This document shows, piece by piece, positions 36,144 through 46,001 of a stretch of DNA of 64,000 bases. A model generated the notes under the pieces. That model saw nothing but the letters and a program-made list of their open reading frames with translations. It searched no databases and was not told where the DNA came from. Location: positions 310,001 to 374,000 of the forward strand of contig NZ_PUEJ01000004.1 in the NCBI RefSeq assembly GCF_002982075.1, written 5' to 3'. How positions within the stretch are numbered: the first letter of the stretch is position 1; every line of letters starts with the position of its first letter. A program made the position numbers and the translations under genes. This stretch comes from Labrys okinawensis (GTDB lineage: Bacteria; Pseudomonadota; Alphaproteobacteria; Rhizobiales; Labraceae).

Positions 36144-36315
36144 ATACCAGGTCTCGAAAATGCTGACTGATGCAGCATCGATGCCACAAGCGGCATTTTG
36201 GTGGGGGCGGGTCCCCAGACCCGCCTGTAAGGGCTGCATGTCCCGGCGGGTCTGACGACCCGCCTACGGTAGGTAGCGTCGAGGTCGAGAGGTCAATCTT
36301 GTCGAAACCTGGTAT
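36144..36315. mobile_element. MITE-like element
   Basis: 172 bases bounded by 14-base inverted ends, ATACCAGGTCTCGA at 36144 and TCGAAACCTGGTAT ending at 36315 (one mismatch). Inside are two hairpins of the same type, GGCGGGTC-CCCA-GACCCGCC (36206-36225) and GGCGGGTC-TGAC-GACCCGCC (36245-36264). It encodes no protein. One end matches a lone 23-base copy at 24665. It fills most of the 345-base gap between two exported-protein genes. Confidence 0.6.
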
Positions 36316-36429
36316 CAGTCATCCCGCCCGCAGCCGAAGTCCCGGTACAATCGACGACATAGATAACCTAACGTCACCGTGCTATTGGAGGGATCTTGCC
36401 GGCATAGTCTCGTCATATAGCGGAATCCC

Positions 36430-36834
36430 ATGATCAAATACGGTATCGCGGCCTTGCTTGTTTTCGGCGCAACCGCCGCCCAGGCCCAGAACTGCTCTTC
36501 GAACTTCACCATCTCCGGCGGGCTCGCGCCGGCAATCTCGACCTGGGATAGTTTCCCCGGCTTGAACCCGGGCACCGCGATCGACAATCTGGCGCGCGCG
36601 GCGCAGCTCAATTCCTACTGGGTCAGCATCAAGGTCAATCGCCGGCTGGGCCTGCTTACCGCGCTCAATGACGGCGCCCGCAACGGACGGGTCCAGCAGG
36701 TCAAGATGACCGTCCGCAAGCGCGGCAATGCCACGCGCGTCGACTATACCATGGTCCTGAATCCCGGCCAGGTGCCGGGTTTCGACTTCCGCTCCAATGT
36801 CTGCCGCATCATCCGCTCCGCGGCCGGGGGCTGA
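36430..36834 (+). CDS. Small exported hypothetical protein
   Basis: 134 residues with signal peptide MIKYGIAALLVFGATAAQA. The mature part (NCSSNFTISGGLAPAISTWDSFPGLNPGTAIDNLARAAQLN...NVCRIIRSAAGG) has cysteines near each end that may pair. It is basic and beta-rich, and I do not recognise a family. It is convergent with the DUF6454 gene only 12 bases away. Confidence 0.65.
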   Translation: MIKYGIAALLVFGATAAQAQNCSSNFTISGGLAPAISTWDSFPGLNPGTAIDNLARAAQLNSYWVSIKVNRRLGLLTALNDGARNGRVQQVKMTVRKRGNATRVDYTMVLNPGQVPGFDFRSNVCRIIRSAAGG

Positions 36835-36846
36835 GGCCGGCAAACC

Positions 36847-37797
36847 TCAGGGCGTCTGCGCCTCGTAGACGAACAGGGTCGACTTGTCGTCATCCGGCAT
36901 GAAATAGGCCCGCAGCCCGCCATCCCTGGTTTCGATGAAGGCCGGGTTCTGGGTCATCGGCAGGCCGGAGGGTGCCCATAGCTCGATGGGCACCTGCCAG
37001 ACCGGCCGGTTGTCCTTGAGATCGACGAGTTCGAGGCCGCCCAGGCGGAAGGGCGCCGCATCCGGCGCGACCTTGTAGGCGTTCAGGCCGGAACAGAGCA
37101 TGCGTGATCCGCCGGCATAATGGCAGTCCTGATAGTCGATATATTGGGCCGGATTTATCACGCGCAGGGTCTCCGGCGCCGCATCGGCATTGCTGACCTT
37201 GCCATCCGCGCCGAGCGGCCAGGCGTAGAAGCGCCGCGACCCCCAACTCACGCCGTGGAGAGCGTTGCGTTCGGTATCATGGACGATGCCGCCGACATGG
37301 TCCTTGAAGCGGAAGACCTCGAGGGCCTTCATGGTGGCAGGATCGACCTTGTAGATGATCGACTGGCTGTTGGGCCGATACTCGGCCACCGGCACCCAGA
37401 GGAACTTGCCGTCGAAATCGATGCCGCCGGGGTGGTAGATGCTGCCCTCCCCCAGCTTGAGATCGGCCAGCAGCTTGCCTTCCTTGGAAATGCGGAAGAG
37501 ATGCCCCTCCCCCTCGCCGGTATCGCGATCATAGCCCTCGCGCGGCGAAGGATATTTGGTGGTCGGCTTCAGAATATTCACCGAGGACACGAAGAAATCG
37601 TCGCCGATCTTGACCATGCCCTGGGGATGGAAAGTCGGGAAGGCGATGGAAATGGTCGCAACCTGCTTCCAGACCGTCCCACGCGTGAGCTTGGTCACGC
37701 GTTCGGCAACCGAGGCTTCCTCCGCCATCGCCGTGCCGATCGCGCCAGGCAGCACCGCGAGAGCGGCAAGCAGTGCGGCAATTCTGATTCTGACCAT
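36847..37797 (-). CDS. DUF6454 family exported beta-propeller protein
   Basis: 316 residues from the ATG behind a GGAGG ribosome-binding site; a GTG five codons upstream is unlikely. MVRIRIAALLAALAVLPGAIGTAMA is a signal peptide. The rest reads as a propeller-like repeat protein: SIAFPTFHPQGMVKIGDDFFVSSV, GEGHLFRISKEGKLLADLKLGEGSIYHPGGIDFDGKFLWVPVAEY, HVGGIVHDTERNALHGVSWGSRRFYAW, YIDYQDCHYAGGSRMLCSG. This agrees with DUF6454, periplasmic and of unknown function, perhaps a sugar- or phosphate-ester-binding protein. Confidence 0.75.
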   Translation of the reverse strand: MVRIRIAALLAALAVLPGAIGTAMAEEASVAERVTKLTRGTVWKQVATISIAFPTFHPQGMVKIGDDFFVSSVNILKPTTKYPSPREGYDRDTGEGEGHLFRISKEGKLLADLKLGEGSIYHPGGIDFDGKFLWVPVAEYRPNSQSIIYKVDPATMKALEVFRFKDHVGGIVHDTERNALHGVSWGSRRFYAWPLGADGKVSNADAAPETLRVINPAQYIDYQDCHYAGGSRMLCSGLNAYKVAPDAAPFRLGGLELVDLKDNRPVWQVPIELWAPSGLPMTQNPAFIETRDGGLRAYFMPDDDKSTLFVYEAQTP

Positions 37798-37871
37798 CGA
37801 AACATCCTCCACGGCGGTGGCTTACGACACGCTTCTAACGGCGATATGACCGTTCCGTCGGATTGGCGGGA

Positions 37872-38486
37872 TCAATAGATCGTCTGGCGCAGGCGTTCGG
37901 GATAGGCCTTGTCATAGGCCTCGCCGTCGAAGTCGCCCCGGGTGATCGTACTCAGGATCTGGCCCATCGTCGGCAATTCCGCCCGCGAAATCCGGGTCGA
38001 GGGATCCCAGAGCTTGGAGCGCACCAATGCCTTCTGGCACTGGGTGTAGGCCTCTTCCACGGTGACGATGATGACGGTGCGGGGCGCCTTGCCCTGCATG
38101 GTGAAGCTCGCGCACAGGTCGAGGTCAGCCGAGACGACCGCACGCCCGACCACGCGGAGCGTCTCGCCGATGCCGGGGATCATGAAGAGAAGATGGACGC
38201 GCGGGTCCTCGATGATGTTGCGCAGCGAGTCCAGCCGGTTGTTGCCACGCCTGTCCGGGATGATCAGCGTCTTGGCGTCGGCGACGCGCACGAAGCCGGC
38301 CGGGTCGCCGCGCGGTGAGCAATCGACGCCCGACGGCCCCACCGAGGCAAGGATCATGAAGGGTGAGGCCTGGATGAAGGCGTGATACTGATCGGACACA
38401 TGATCCAGCACCTTGATGCGGGCCGCGGGCTGAACCGGCTCACTGTAGAGCGCCTCGAGTTCGGCGATGGTGGAGATCAGCGACAT
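37872..38486 (-). CDS. Pyridoxamine-5'-phosphate-oxidase-fold flavoprotein
   Basis: 204 residues with the split-barrel FMN-binding pattern of the MSMEG_1061/PPOX group: IQASPFMILASVGPSGVDCSPRGDPAGFVRVADAKTLIIPDRRGNNRLDSLRNIIEDPRVHLLFMIPGIGETLRVVGRA. The SPRGDPAGF and RRGNNRLDSL segments are typical of this subgroup, which contains general FMN/F420-dependent reductases. The substrate is unknown. It is followed on the same strand, after about 60 bases on the upstream side, by a VOC gene, so the two might be one transcript. Confidence 0.85.
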   Translation of the reverse strand: MSLISTIAELEALYSEPVQPAARIKVLDHVSDQYHAFIQASPFMILASVGPSGVDCSPRGDPAGFVRVADAKTLIIPDRRGNNRLDSLRNIIEDPRVHLLFMIPGIGETLRVVGRAVVSADLDLCASFTMQGKAPRTVIIVTVEEAYTQCQKALVRSKLWDPSTRISRAELPTMGQILSTITRGDFDGEAYDKAYPERLRQTIY

Positions 38487-38534
38487 TGGAAACTTCCGTC
38501 CTTGCGGCCCCGGCAGACTCCGCGGCCCGTTACG

Positions 38535-38948
38535 TCAATAGGTCCGCCACAGCCCGGGCGTGGCCAGTTCCAGCATGTGACCGTCGGGATCGCGGAAATA
38601 GATGCTGTCTCCACCCGCCGGCCAATGGGTGCGGCCTTCCACCGCGACCTCGTGCGCCGCCAGCCGGGCCTCCCACTCCGCCAGTTCGGCGGCACCAATG
38701 GCAAAGGCGACATGGATGCGTCCAGAGGCGTCATGGCCCGGTATCGTGCCGACGGACGATGTCATGTCCTGATCGGAGGCGCCCTGCTTGAAGACGAGCA
38801 GGACGCTGGCACCGCCCACATCATAGGCATAAAGCCGCTCCATCTTCAGCAGGGGAGCAAGCAGCAGCACCGTCTCGTAGAAGCGCGCGGCCCGATCGAG
38901 ATCGTCGACATAGATGGCGGTTTCGAGAATACGGTCGAGCTTGGGCAT
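38535..38948 (-). CDS. VOC-family protein
   Basis: 137 residues from the ATG before MPKLDRILETAIYVDDLDRAARFYETVL. Both VOC modules are visible, the second ending DSIYFRDPDGHMLELATPG with the Glu ligand. The second of two VOC genes in the window, it differs in sequence from the one at 16.4 kb. The substrate cannot be read. It precedes the flavoprotein gene by 48 bases on the same strand, suggesting a two-gene unit that handles a small organic compound. Confidence 0.85.
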   Translation of the reverse strand: MPKLDRILETAIYVDDLDRAARFYETVLLLAPLLKMERLYAYDVGGASVLLVFKQGASDQDMTSSVGTIPGHDASGRIHVAFAIGAAELAEWEARLAAHEVAVEGRTHWPAGGDSIYFRDPDGHMLELATPGLWRTY

Positions 38949-39069
38949 GCGATTCTCCTGCATCGGCCGAACACGGCCCGCGCCTCCATGCCGGTTCGCA
39001 TCATCGGCTCGACGGGCAGACAATCAGGACGGTCGACGAGCTGTCAACCTCATGATCATGCCGGCACCG

Positions 39070-39480
39070 TCACTTGACCGTAATCTCGATCTCCATTTCG
39101 TTGGGAACAAATCGCACATTGTCGGTATGCGAGGGCGCCATCCAGGTCACGGTCAGATGATCGACACCGGTGAAGCCGGCGGCGGACCTGTAGACGACGA
39201 CGGGTGCCTTCGTGGCGGTACCGGCACACACGCCCGTATCCTTGCCCAGTTTGGTCGCCACGGTCACGAGTTGCGCAGCCCCATGCGCCGGCCCGGATGC
39301 GATGCGGATATCCCTGACGGGATAGACTTCGCAAGTCCCGGCACCGTATACGCCGATGGCGAGGACCGGATAGGGTTTGCCGCGAGGCACGGTTACTTGT
39401 CTGGGACCGGCATAGGCGAGCGAGGGAGACATGGCGACACCGGCAGCGATGGCCATAAGAAGTCGATTTACTTTATTCAT
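39070..39480 (-). CDS. Exported hypothetical protein
   Basis: 136 residues with signal peptide MNKVNRLLMAIAAGVAMSPSLAYA. The mature domain is beta-rich with two cysteines (GAGTCEVYP and DTGVCAGTA) and a closing stretch (FTGVDHLTVTWMAPSHTDNVRFVPNEMEIEITVK) that resembles Ig-like or cadherin-type strands. I do not recognise the family. Its upstream region is AT-rich. Confidence 0.65.
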   Translation of the reverse strand: MNKVNRLLMAIAAGVAMSPSLAYAGPRQVTVPRGKPYPVLAIGVYGAGTCEVYPVRDIRIASGPAHGAAQLVTVATKLGKDTGVCAGTATKAPVVVYRSAAGFTGVDHLTVTWMAPSHTDNVRFVPNEMEIEITVK

Positions 39481-39559
39481 GTGAAAAACTTTATGATCGC
39501 AAGCTTACATGGAAGTCGGCGCCAACATCACGTCGACCGTCTTTCAATCAATACGTGGA

Positions 39560-40615
<1,056 letters not shown>

Positions 40616-40622
40616 GGGTTAC

Positions 40623-41471
40623 TCACTTCTCGGTCTCGACCAGGCCCTTGACGAAGAGCTTCTGCATCACGACGACGACCACCACCGGCGGCAGCATGGC
40701 CAGAATCGCGGTTGCCATGGCGATCTGCCATTCGGTCAAGGCATCCTGTGTGGTGATCATCTTGCGGATGCCGATGACGATGGTCTGCATCGAATCCTGG
40801 GTGGTGATCAGCAGGGGCCACAAATACTGGTTCCAGCCATAGATGAACTGGATCACGAACATCGCCGCGATCGAGGTGACCGACAGCGGCAGCGCGGTAT
40901 CCTTGAAGAATTTCAACGGGCCTGCCCCATCGATCTTCGAGGCTTCCAGCAATTCGTCCGGAATCGTCATGAAGAACTGGCGGAACAGCAGGGTCGCCGT
41001 CGCCGAGGCGATCAGCGGCAGGGTCAGGCCTGCATAGGTATCGAGCAAATGAAGATCGGAAACGATCTTGTAGGTGGGATAGATGCGCACTTCCACCGGC
41101 AGCATCAGCGTGATGAAGATCAGCCAGAAGGCGAACATGCGGAAGCGGAAGCGGAAATAGACGACGGCGAAGGCCGAGATCAGAGAGATCACGATCTTGC
41201 CCACCGCGATCGCCACCGCCATGATCAGGCTGGTGGTCAGCATGGTGAGCACCGGCTCACGCGTCGCCCCCTGCGTGCCGTGAAACAGGGTCTGGGTGTA
41301 GTTCTTGATCAGGTCCGGCCCCGGCAGCACGCCGATCTGGCCGTTGATGATGGTGGTGGCGTCATGGGTCGAGGCCACGAAGGCCAGCCAGACCGGGAAG
41401 GCCAGGATGAGCACGCCCAGGATCAGAATGGCATGGGGCAGAAGATTTCCGAAACGGCGGTTTTCAACCAT
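40623..41471 (-). CDS. ugpE: Glycerol-3-phosphate ABC transporter permease
   Basis: 282 residues with six membrane helices. The EAA loop, EASKIDGAGPLKFFKDTALPLS, contacts UgpC. The N-terminus MVENRRFGNLLPHAILILGVLILAFPVW and the stretch FASTHDATTIINGQIG are typical of the UgpE/MalG permeases. It lies between ugpA and ugpC on the same strand with short gaps. Confidence 0.93.
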   Translation of the reverse strand: MVENRRFGNLLPHAILILGVLILAFPVWLAFVASTHDATTIINGQIGVLPGPDLIKNYTQTLFHGTQGATREPVLTMLTTSLIMAVAIAVGKIVISLISAFAVVYFRFRFRMFAFWLIFITLMLPVEVRIYPTYKIVSDLHLLDTYAGLTLPLIASATATLLFRQFFMTIPDELLEASKIDGAGPLKFFKDTALPLSVTSIAAMFVIQFIYGWNQYLWPLLITTQDSMQTIVIGIRKMITTQDALTEWQIAMATAILAMLPPVVVVVVMQKLFVKGLVETEK

Positions 41472-41507
41472 GAGCCGTTCCTCTCGACAGCGGTGAGGAG
41501 CAGACCA

Positions 41508-42389
41508 TCAATAGGTCACCTTCTTCTCGATGAAACGGAACTGCAGGGTGGTCATGGCGATCACCAGGATCAGCAGGATCACCGATTGCGCCGCCGAACC
41601 GCCGAGATCGCCGCCGCTCTGGCCATCGTTGTAGACCTTGAACACCATGGTGATGGTTTCCCCGGCCGGGCCGCCATGCGTCACCGCATCGATGATGCCG
41701 AAGGTGTCGAAGAAGACGTAGACGATGTTGATGACAAGCAGGAAGAAGGTCGTAGGCGACAGCATCGGCAGGATGATCGTCCAGAAGCGCCGCGCCGGCC
41801 GGGCGCCGTCGATGGCCGCCGCCTCGATGAGCGATTTGGGGATCGATTGCAGCCCCGCCAGGAAGAACAGGAAGTTGTAGGAGATCTGCTTCCAGGTTGC
41901 CGCCAGCACCACCAGGATCATGGCATGATTGCCGTTGAGCAAGGGATCCCAGGGCAGGCCGAGTTGCTTGAGGCCGCGCGCCACCAGGCCGAGCGAGGGC
42001 TGGAACATGAAGAGCCAGAGCACGCCCGCCACCGCCGGCGCCACGGCATAGGGCCATACCAGCATGGTGCGATAGAAGGAGGCGCCCTTGATCTTCTTGT
42101 CCGCCTGCACGGCCAGGATCAGGGCAAGGCCGAGCGAAAGCACCGAGACCAGGCCCGCGAACACCAGGGTAACGCCGACTGCCTTGTAATATTCGGGTTG
42201 CTGGAACAGGAGCTGATAGTTCTCGAACCCGACGAATTCGGAGGTGGTGCCGAAACTGTCCTCGATGAAGAAGGATTGCCGGATCGCCTGCAGCACCGGC
42301 CAGTAGAAGAACACCAGCGTGATCGCCAATTGCGGCGCCAGCAACAGCCAAGGCAGGGTCTTGCCGGAGAAGACGGAGCGTTTTTCCAT
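41508..42389 (-). CDS. ugpA: Glycerol-3-phosphate ABC transporter permease
   Basis: 293 residues from the ATG before [31 protein letters not shown]; the upstream in-frame extension starts with TTG and was rejected. Six membrane helices and the EAA loop [22 protein letters not shown] are clear. The pair with UgpE forms the import channel. It is followed by ugpE after 36 bases. The 240 bases between ugpB and ugpA hold no gene and no obvious terminator. Confidence 0.93.
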   Translation of the reverse strand: MEKRSVFSGKTLPWLLLAPQLAITLVFFYWPVLQAIRQSFFIEDSFGTTSEFVGFENYQLLFQQPEYYKAVGVTLVFAGLVSVLSLGLALILAVQADKKIKGASFYRTMLVWPYAVAPAVAGVLWLFMFQPSLGLVARGLKQLGLPWDPLLNGNHAMILVVLAATWKQISYNFLFFLAGLQSIPKSLIEAAAIDGARPARRFWTIILPMLSPTTFFLLVINIVYVFFDTFGIIDAVTHGGPAGETITMVFKVYNDGQSGGDLGGSAAQSVILLILVIAMTTLQFRFIEKKVTY

Positions 42390-42630
42390 GGATGCTTCCG
42401 GGCTATGCAGTTCGTTCAAGCTGGAAGGGCGCAGCTGCCTTCTCCACGAAGTGGGGAAGGCCGAGGCACCTTCGATACGACGTTGTCACCGTTCATTTCG
42501 AAGACATGACGGATAGGGTGCGGCGAGCAACGCGGCCGCTGTGAGGCCCGGCACGACGGTTATGCAACCCAGTGGCGGTCGACGCACCGCCCGCCACACC
42601 CCATTAGACCCAGCTTCGCCGGACCGCCTT

Positions 42631-43941
42631 TTACCGCCCGGCCGTACGGGCGAAGGTCTTCAGGATCGCATCGCCGCGGCGGACGGCGTCGTCCATGGCA
42701 GCCTGTGCGGTTTTCTTGCCGGCCAGGGCCTGTTCGATCTCCTCGGCCCAGACATCGCGGATCTGTGCGAGATTGCCGAGGCGCAGCCCGCGCGAATTCT
42801 CCGTCGGCGGCTTGTTGGTCAGTTCGAGCACGGCGACTTCGCTGTTGGGATCCTTGGCATAGAAACCCTGTTTCTTGGAGAGCTCATAGGCCGCCGGGGT
42901 GATCGGCAGATAACCGGTCTCCTGGGCCCACCAGGCCTGCACGTCGGGCTTCGACAGATAGGTCAGGAATTTGGCGACGCCCTTATAGGATTCGTCCGAC
43001 TTGCCCCCCATCACCCAGAGCGAGGCGCCCCCGATGATCGAGTTCTGCGGCGCCCCCTGCACGTCGGGGTAATAGGGCATCGGCGCCACCGAATATTTGA
43101 ACTTGGCGTTGGCCTTGACATTGCCCAGGAAGGCCGAGGAGGTCAGGAACAGGGGGCACTCGCCCGAGGTGAAGCGGCCCTCGCCCTGGTTGGTCCGGCC
43201 GGAATAGTCGAAGGTCTTGTCCTTCTGGGCCTCGACCAGGTTCTCCAGATGCTTCACCACCACCGGGTTATTGAACTTCAGTTCCGTATCGAAGCCCTCC
43301 AATCCGTTGGCCTTGGTCGACAGCGGCACATTGTGCCAGGCCGAGAGTTCCTCGATATTGGCCCAGGTCGTCCAGGCCGTGGAGATGCCGCAGGTGGCAT
43401 AACCCGCCGCCTTCAGCTTCTTGGCCGCCTCGAAGGCCTCGGGCCAGGTCTTGGGCGCCGCGGCCAGATTGGCCTTCTTCAAGGCATCCTCGTTGACCCA
43501 CATCACCATGGTCGAGGAATTGAAGGGGAAGGACAGCATCTCGCCCTTGGCATTGGAATAATAGCCGGTGACGGCGGGCAGGTAGGACTTCTCGTCGAAG
43601 GGCTCGCCGGCGTCCTTCATCAGCTGGTAGACCGGCTTGATCGCGCCCTTGGCCGCCATCATGGTGGCCGTGCCGACCTCGAAGACCTGCAGGATATCGG
43701 GCGCGTTGCCGGCCCGGAAAGCGGCAATGCCGGCATTCATCGTATCGGGATAGGAACCCTTGTAGACGGGAACGACGCGATAGTCACTCTGGCTGGCATT
43801 GAAATCGTTGGCCAGCTTGACGATGCGGTCATTGTTGGCCCCCGTCATCGCATGCCACCATTGAATGTCGGTGGCCGCGAGGGCCCCGCTGGATACACTG
43901 GCCAGAAGAACCGCGGCCGAAGCCAGAACGCTCAACTTCAT
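42631..43941 (-). CDS. ugpB: Glycerol-3-phosphate-binding periplasmic protein
   Basis: 436 residues with signal peptide MKLSVLASAAVLLASVSSGALA. It aligns along its length with E. coli UgpB: IQWWHAMTGANNDRI, VPVYKGSYPDTMNAGIAAFRAGNAPDILQVFEVGTATMMAAKGAIKPVY, LPAVTGYYSNAKGEMLSFPFNSST, QNSIIGGASLWVMGGK, TGYLPITPAAYELSKKQGFY and NKPPTENSRGLRLGN. It captures sn-glycerol-3-phosphate and related diesters and delivers them to UgpAE. First gene of the ugp group; a three-unit Pho-box-like site sits 74-102 bases upstream. Confidence 0.96.
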   Translation of the reverse strand: MKLSVLASAAVLLASVSSGALAATDIQWWHAMTGANNDRIVKLANDFNASQSDYRVVPVYKGSYPDTMNAGIAAFRAGNAPDILQVFEVGTATMMAAKGAIKPVYQLMKDAGEPFDEKSYLPAVTGYYSNAKGEMLSFPFNSSTMVMWVNEDALKKANLAAAPKTWPEAFEAAKKLKAAGYATCGISTAWTTWANIEELSAWHNVPLSTKANGLEGFDTELKFNNPVVVKHLENLVEAQKDKTFDYSGRTNQGEGRFTSGECPLFLTSSAFLGNVKANAKFKYSVAPMPYYPDVQGAPQNSIIGGASLWVMGGKSDESYKGVAKFLTYLSKPDVQAWWAQETGYLPITPAAYELSKKQGFYAKDPNSEVAVLELTNKPPTENSRGLRLGNLAQIRDVWAEEIEQALAGKKTAQAAMDDAVRRGDAILKTFARTAGR

Positions 43942-44014
43942 GAATAATACTCCCTCACGGTGCGCCGCTTCTTGAAAGGAAGGCGTTGTTTACGGCCGGA
44001 TGGTTAGCGCTTCC

Positions 44015-44043
44015 GTGACGGAACAATGAAGCAATTATGACAA
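44015..44043 (-). promoter_or_regulatory. Pho-box-like site
   Basis: Read on the minus strand: TTGTCAT-AATT-GCTTCAT-TGTT-CCGTCAC, three 7-base units at 11-base spacing, as in the CTGTCAT-N4-CTGTCAT binding site of PhoB. It lies 74-102 bases before the ugpB start codon. The ugp genes belong to the Pho regulon in other bacteria, which supports the reading. Confidence 0.7.
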
Positions 44044-44153
44044 TGGAACAAGCCAGCGGCGACAGGTGTCTGTCGATAGCGTGAACGGCGCATCATTGCC
44101 GCTCGCCGGTTTCGGGGCTAAGCAACTGGAAACCGGATTGCCAGGGAGGCTCC

Positions 44154-45311
44154 ATGCCGTCGATCGTCATCGCTCAAGGAGGCGGCCCCACCGCCGTGAT
44201 CAATCAGACCCTTTGCGGCGCCATCGTCGCCGCCCGCAGGCATGATCCCTCGCTGCGCATCCTCGGCGCCCGTCATGGCGTACGGGGCCTGACGCGCGGC
44301 GATCTCGTCGATCTCACCGCGCTTTCGGAAAGCGATCTCGAGCGCCTGGCCCGCACGCCCAATTCCGGCCTCGGCTCGACGCGGGACAAACCGGATCCCG
44401 CCTATTGCCAGACCATCCTGCAGGCGCTGGAAAAGCTCGACGCCCGCGGCTTCATCTATATCGGCGGCAACGACACGGCCGGCACGCTCGACCTGCTGCG
44501 CCAGCAATCGACCGGCTCCTGCAGCTTCGTGCATGCTCCCAAGACGATCGACAACGATTTGATGGAGAACGACCACGTGCCGGGCTTCATCTCGGCGGCC
44601 GCCTTCGTCGCCAACGCCTTCGTCAGCATGGACCTCGATTTCCGAGCGATGCCGGGCATCTATGTCGCCATCGTCATGGGCCGGCATGCGGGCTTCCTCA
44701 GCGCCGCGGCGGCCGGCTGGCAGCAGGCGCCGGAGGATGCGCCCCATCTGATCTACACGCCCGAGAGGCCCTTCTCGGTCGAGCAGTTCCTCAACGATGT
44801 CGACACCGTCTATACCCGCGTCGGCCGCTGCATCGTTTCGATGTCGGAAGGCGTGCAGGACGAAGCCGGCCGTCCTCTTGCCGAGGTGCTGGCCGCCGGC
44901 GCGGTCGAGCGTGACGCCCATGGCAATGTGCAGCTTACCGGCGGCGATCTCGGCATCGAGATCCAGAAGGCCTTGAAGCAACGCTTTCCGAAGGCACGCG
45001 CCCGTGTCGACACGCTGGGCTATCTGCCGCGCGGCTATCTCGGCATCATCGACGAGACCGATGCCAAGGAGGCCTTCGAGGCCGGCGCCTTCGCGGCCCA
45101 GAGCGCCTTTACCGGCTCGGGCTCGGTGGTGTTGCATTATGATGGCAAGCGCACGTCGCCGCGCATCGTATCCCTCGATCAGGTCGCCGGGCGCACCCGT
45201 CACATGCCCGACAGCTTCTTCACGGGCGCCAACGCCGTTTCCGACCAAGGCCGGGCCTATTTCCGCCGCCTGCTGCCGCCGCGCCCGGACATCTTCACGC
45301 CTTTCGTGTGA
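44154..45311 (+). CDS. pfp: PPi-type 6-phosphofructokinase
   Basis: 385 residues behind a GGGAGG ribosome-binding site. PFK motifs: IAQGGGPTAVINQT (nucleotide/PPi loop), GFIYIGGNDTAGT (Asp107 where ATP enzymes have Gly), HAPKTIDNDL (Lys130 where ATP enzymes have Gly) and IVMGRHAGFLSAA. The Asp and Lys together mark the pyrophosphate-dependent class, which works reversibly on fructose-6-phosphate and fructose-1,6-bisphosphate. It is divergent from ugpB. A GACAG-GTGT-CTGTC palindrome at 44061-44074 lies 80 bases upstream. Confidence 0.88.
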   Translation: MPSIVIAQGGGPTAVINQTLCGAIVAARRHDPSLRILGARHGVRGLTRGDLVDLTALSESDLERLARTPNSGLGSTRDKPDPAYCQTILQALEKLDARGFIYIGGNDTAGTLDLLRQQSTGSCSFVHAPKTIDNDLMENDHVPGFISAAAFVANAFVSMDLDFRAMPGIYVAIVMGRHAGFLSAAAAGWQQAPEDAPHLIYTPERPFSVEQFLNDVDTVYTRVGRCIVSMSEGVQDEAGRPLAEVLAAGAVERDAHGNVQLTGGDLGIEIQKALKQRFPKARARVDTLGYLPRGYLGIIDETDAKEAFEAGAFAAQSAFTGSGSVVLHYDGKRTSPRIVSLDQVAGRTRHMPDSFFTGANAVSDQGRAYFRRLLPPRPDIFTPFV

Positions 45312-45335
45312 GGGGCCGTTGCCCCTCGCATGTCG

Positions 45336-45992
45336 TCAGGGGCAGCCCTGCGGCCAGCGCTCCAGGGCTTCCCGGCCCGCGGACGTCAGGCCGTAGATGC
45401 CTTTTTCGACCCGCTCGAACCAGCCATAGACATTCCCCTGCAGGATCTTCGGGGCGTCGGGTACCGCCTTGGCGAGATCACGCCGGCGCTGCGGCGCCAC
45501 TACCAGCGCGGCGGCACAGGCCAGCGCCTGCTGGCGGTAGGCCGTCATCTGCGGCAAACGGCTCGAACCGCCGACGACGGGATCGCCTTGGCGCTTGCGG
45601 TGCTCTTTCAAAAGGCGGGAACGGCGCTTGGGATCGCGGCGCGGAAACGGCGCCTCGGGCGTGACGATGATCTGCACCTCGCCGCTGTCGGACACGCCCA
45701 GCAATCCGAAGCCGAGGCGGCGGCAGAGATTGCGGAAACGCGCATCGCTCTCCCGCCCCTTGCCGCGTACAGAGAGACGGGCCGCGAGCCAGACCTCGTC
45801 GCAGGCGCCCGCCCTGTCGACGCCCTGCAGCACCAGTTCCAGGTTGAAGCTCTGCTTGAGCTCGCAGATCACCGCCACCGGCGGTTCGCCTTCGCGCAGG
45901 GCCAGGACATCGCAGCCGCCGATCTCGCCTTTCACCACAAAATCAAGCGACTCCAGGAAGGCCTTGACCGGTAGATACAGCTCGGTTTCCAA
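45336..45992 (-). CDS. DUF2161 PD-(D/E)xK-like nuclease-type protein
   Basis: 218 residues. The start is TTG (METELYLPVKAFLESLDF) with a good GAGGGG ribosome-binding site six bases upstream. The core GGCDVLALREGEPPVAVICELKQSFNLELVLQGVDR has the Asp-...-Glu-x-Lys layout of PD-(D/E)xK nucleases and belongs to DUF2161. The C-terminal half carries a helix-turn-helix-like stretch (VYGWFERVEKGIYGLTSAGREALERW). The upstream gene encodes an RNase T2 and ends nine bases before this start, so the two are one transcript. Confidence 0.78.
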   Translation of the reverse strand: METELYLPVKAFLESLDFVVKGEIGGCDVLALREGEPPVAVICELKQSFNLELVLQGVDRAGACDEVWLAARLSVRGKGRESDARFRNLCRRLGFGLLGVSDSGEVQIIVTPEAPFPRRDPKRRSRLLKEHRKRQGDPVVGGSSRLPQMTAYRQQALACAAALVVAPQRRRDLAKAVPDAPKILQGNVYGWFERVEKGIYGLTSAGREALERWPQGCP

Positions 45993-46001
45993 GGCCGCCC
46001 C

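Noticed and set aside
44061..44074. Palindrome GACAG-GTGT-CTGTC before pfp as an operator
   Set aside because: The short arms could occur by chance and nothing else supports it; mentioned only in the pfp entry.
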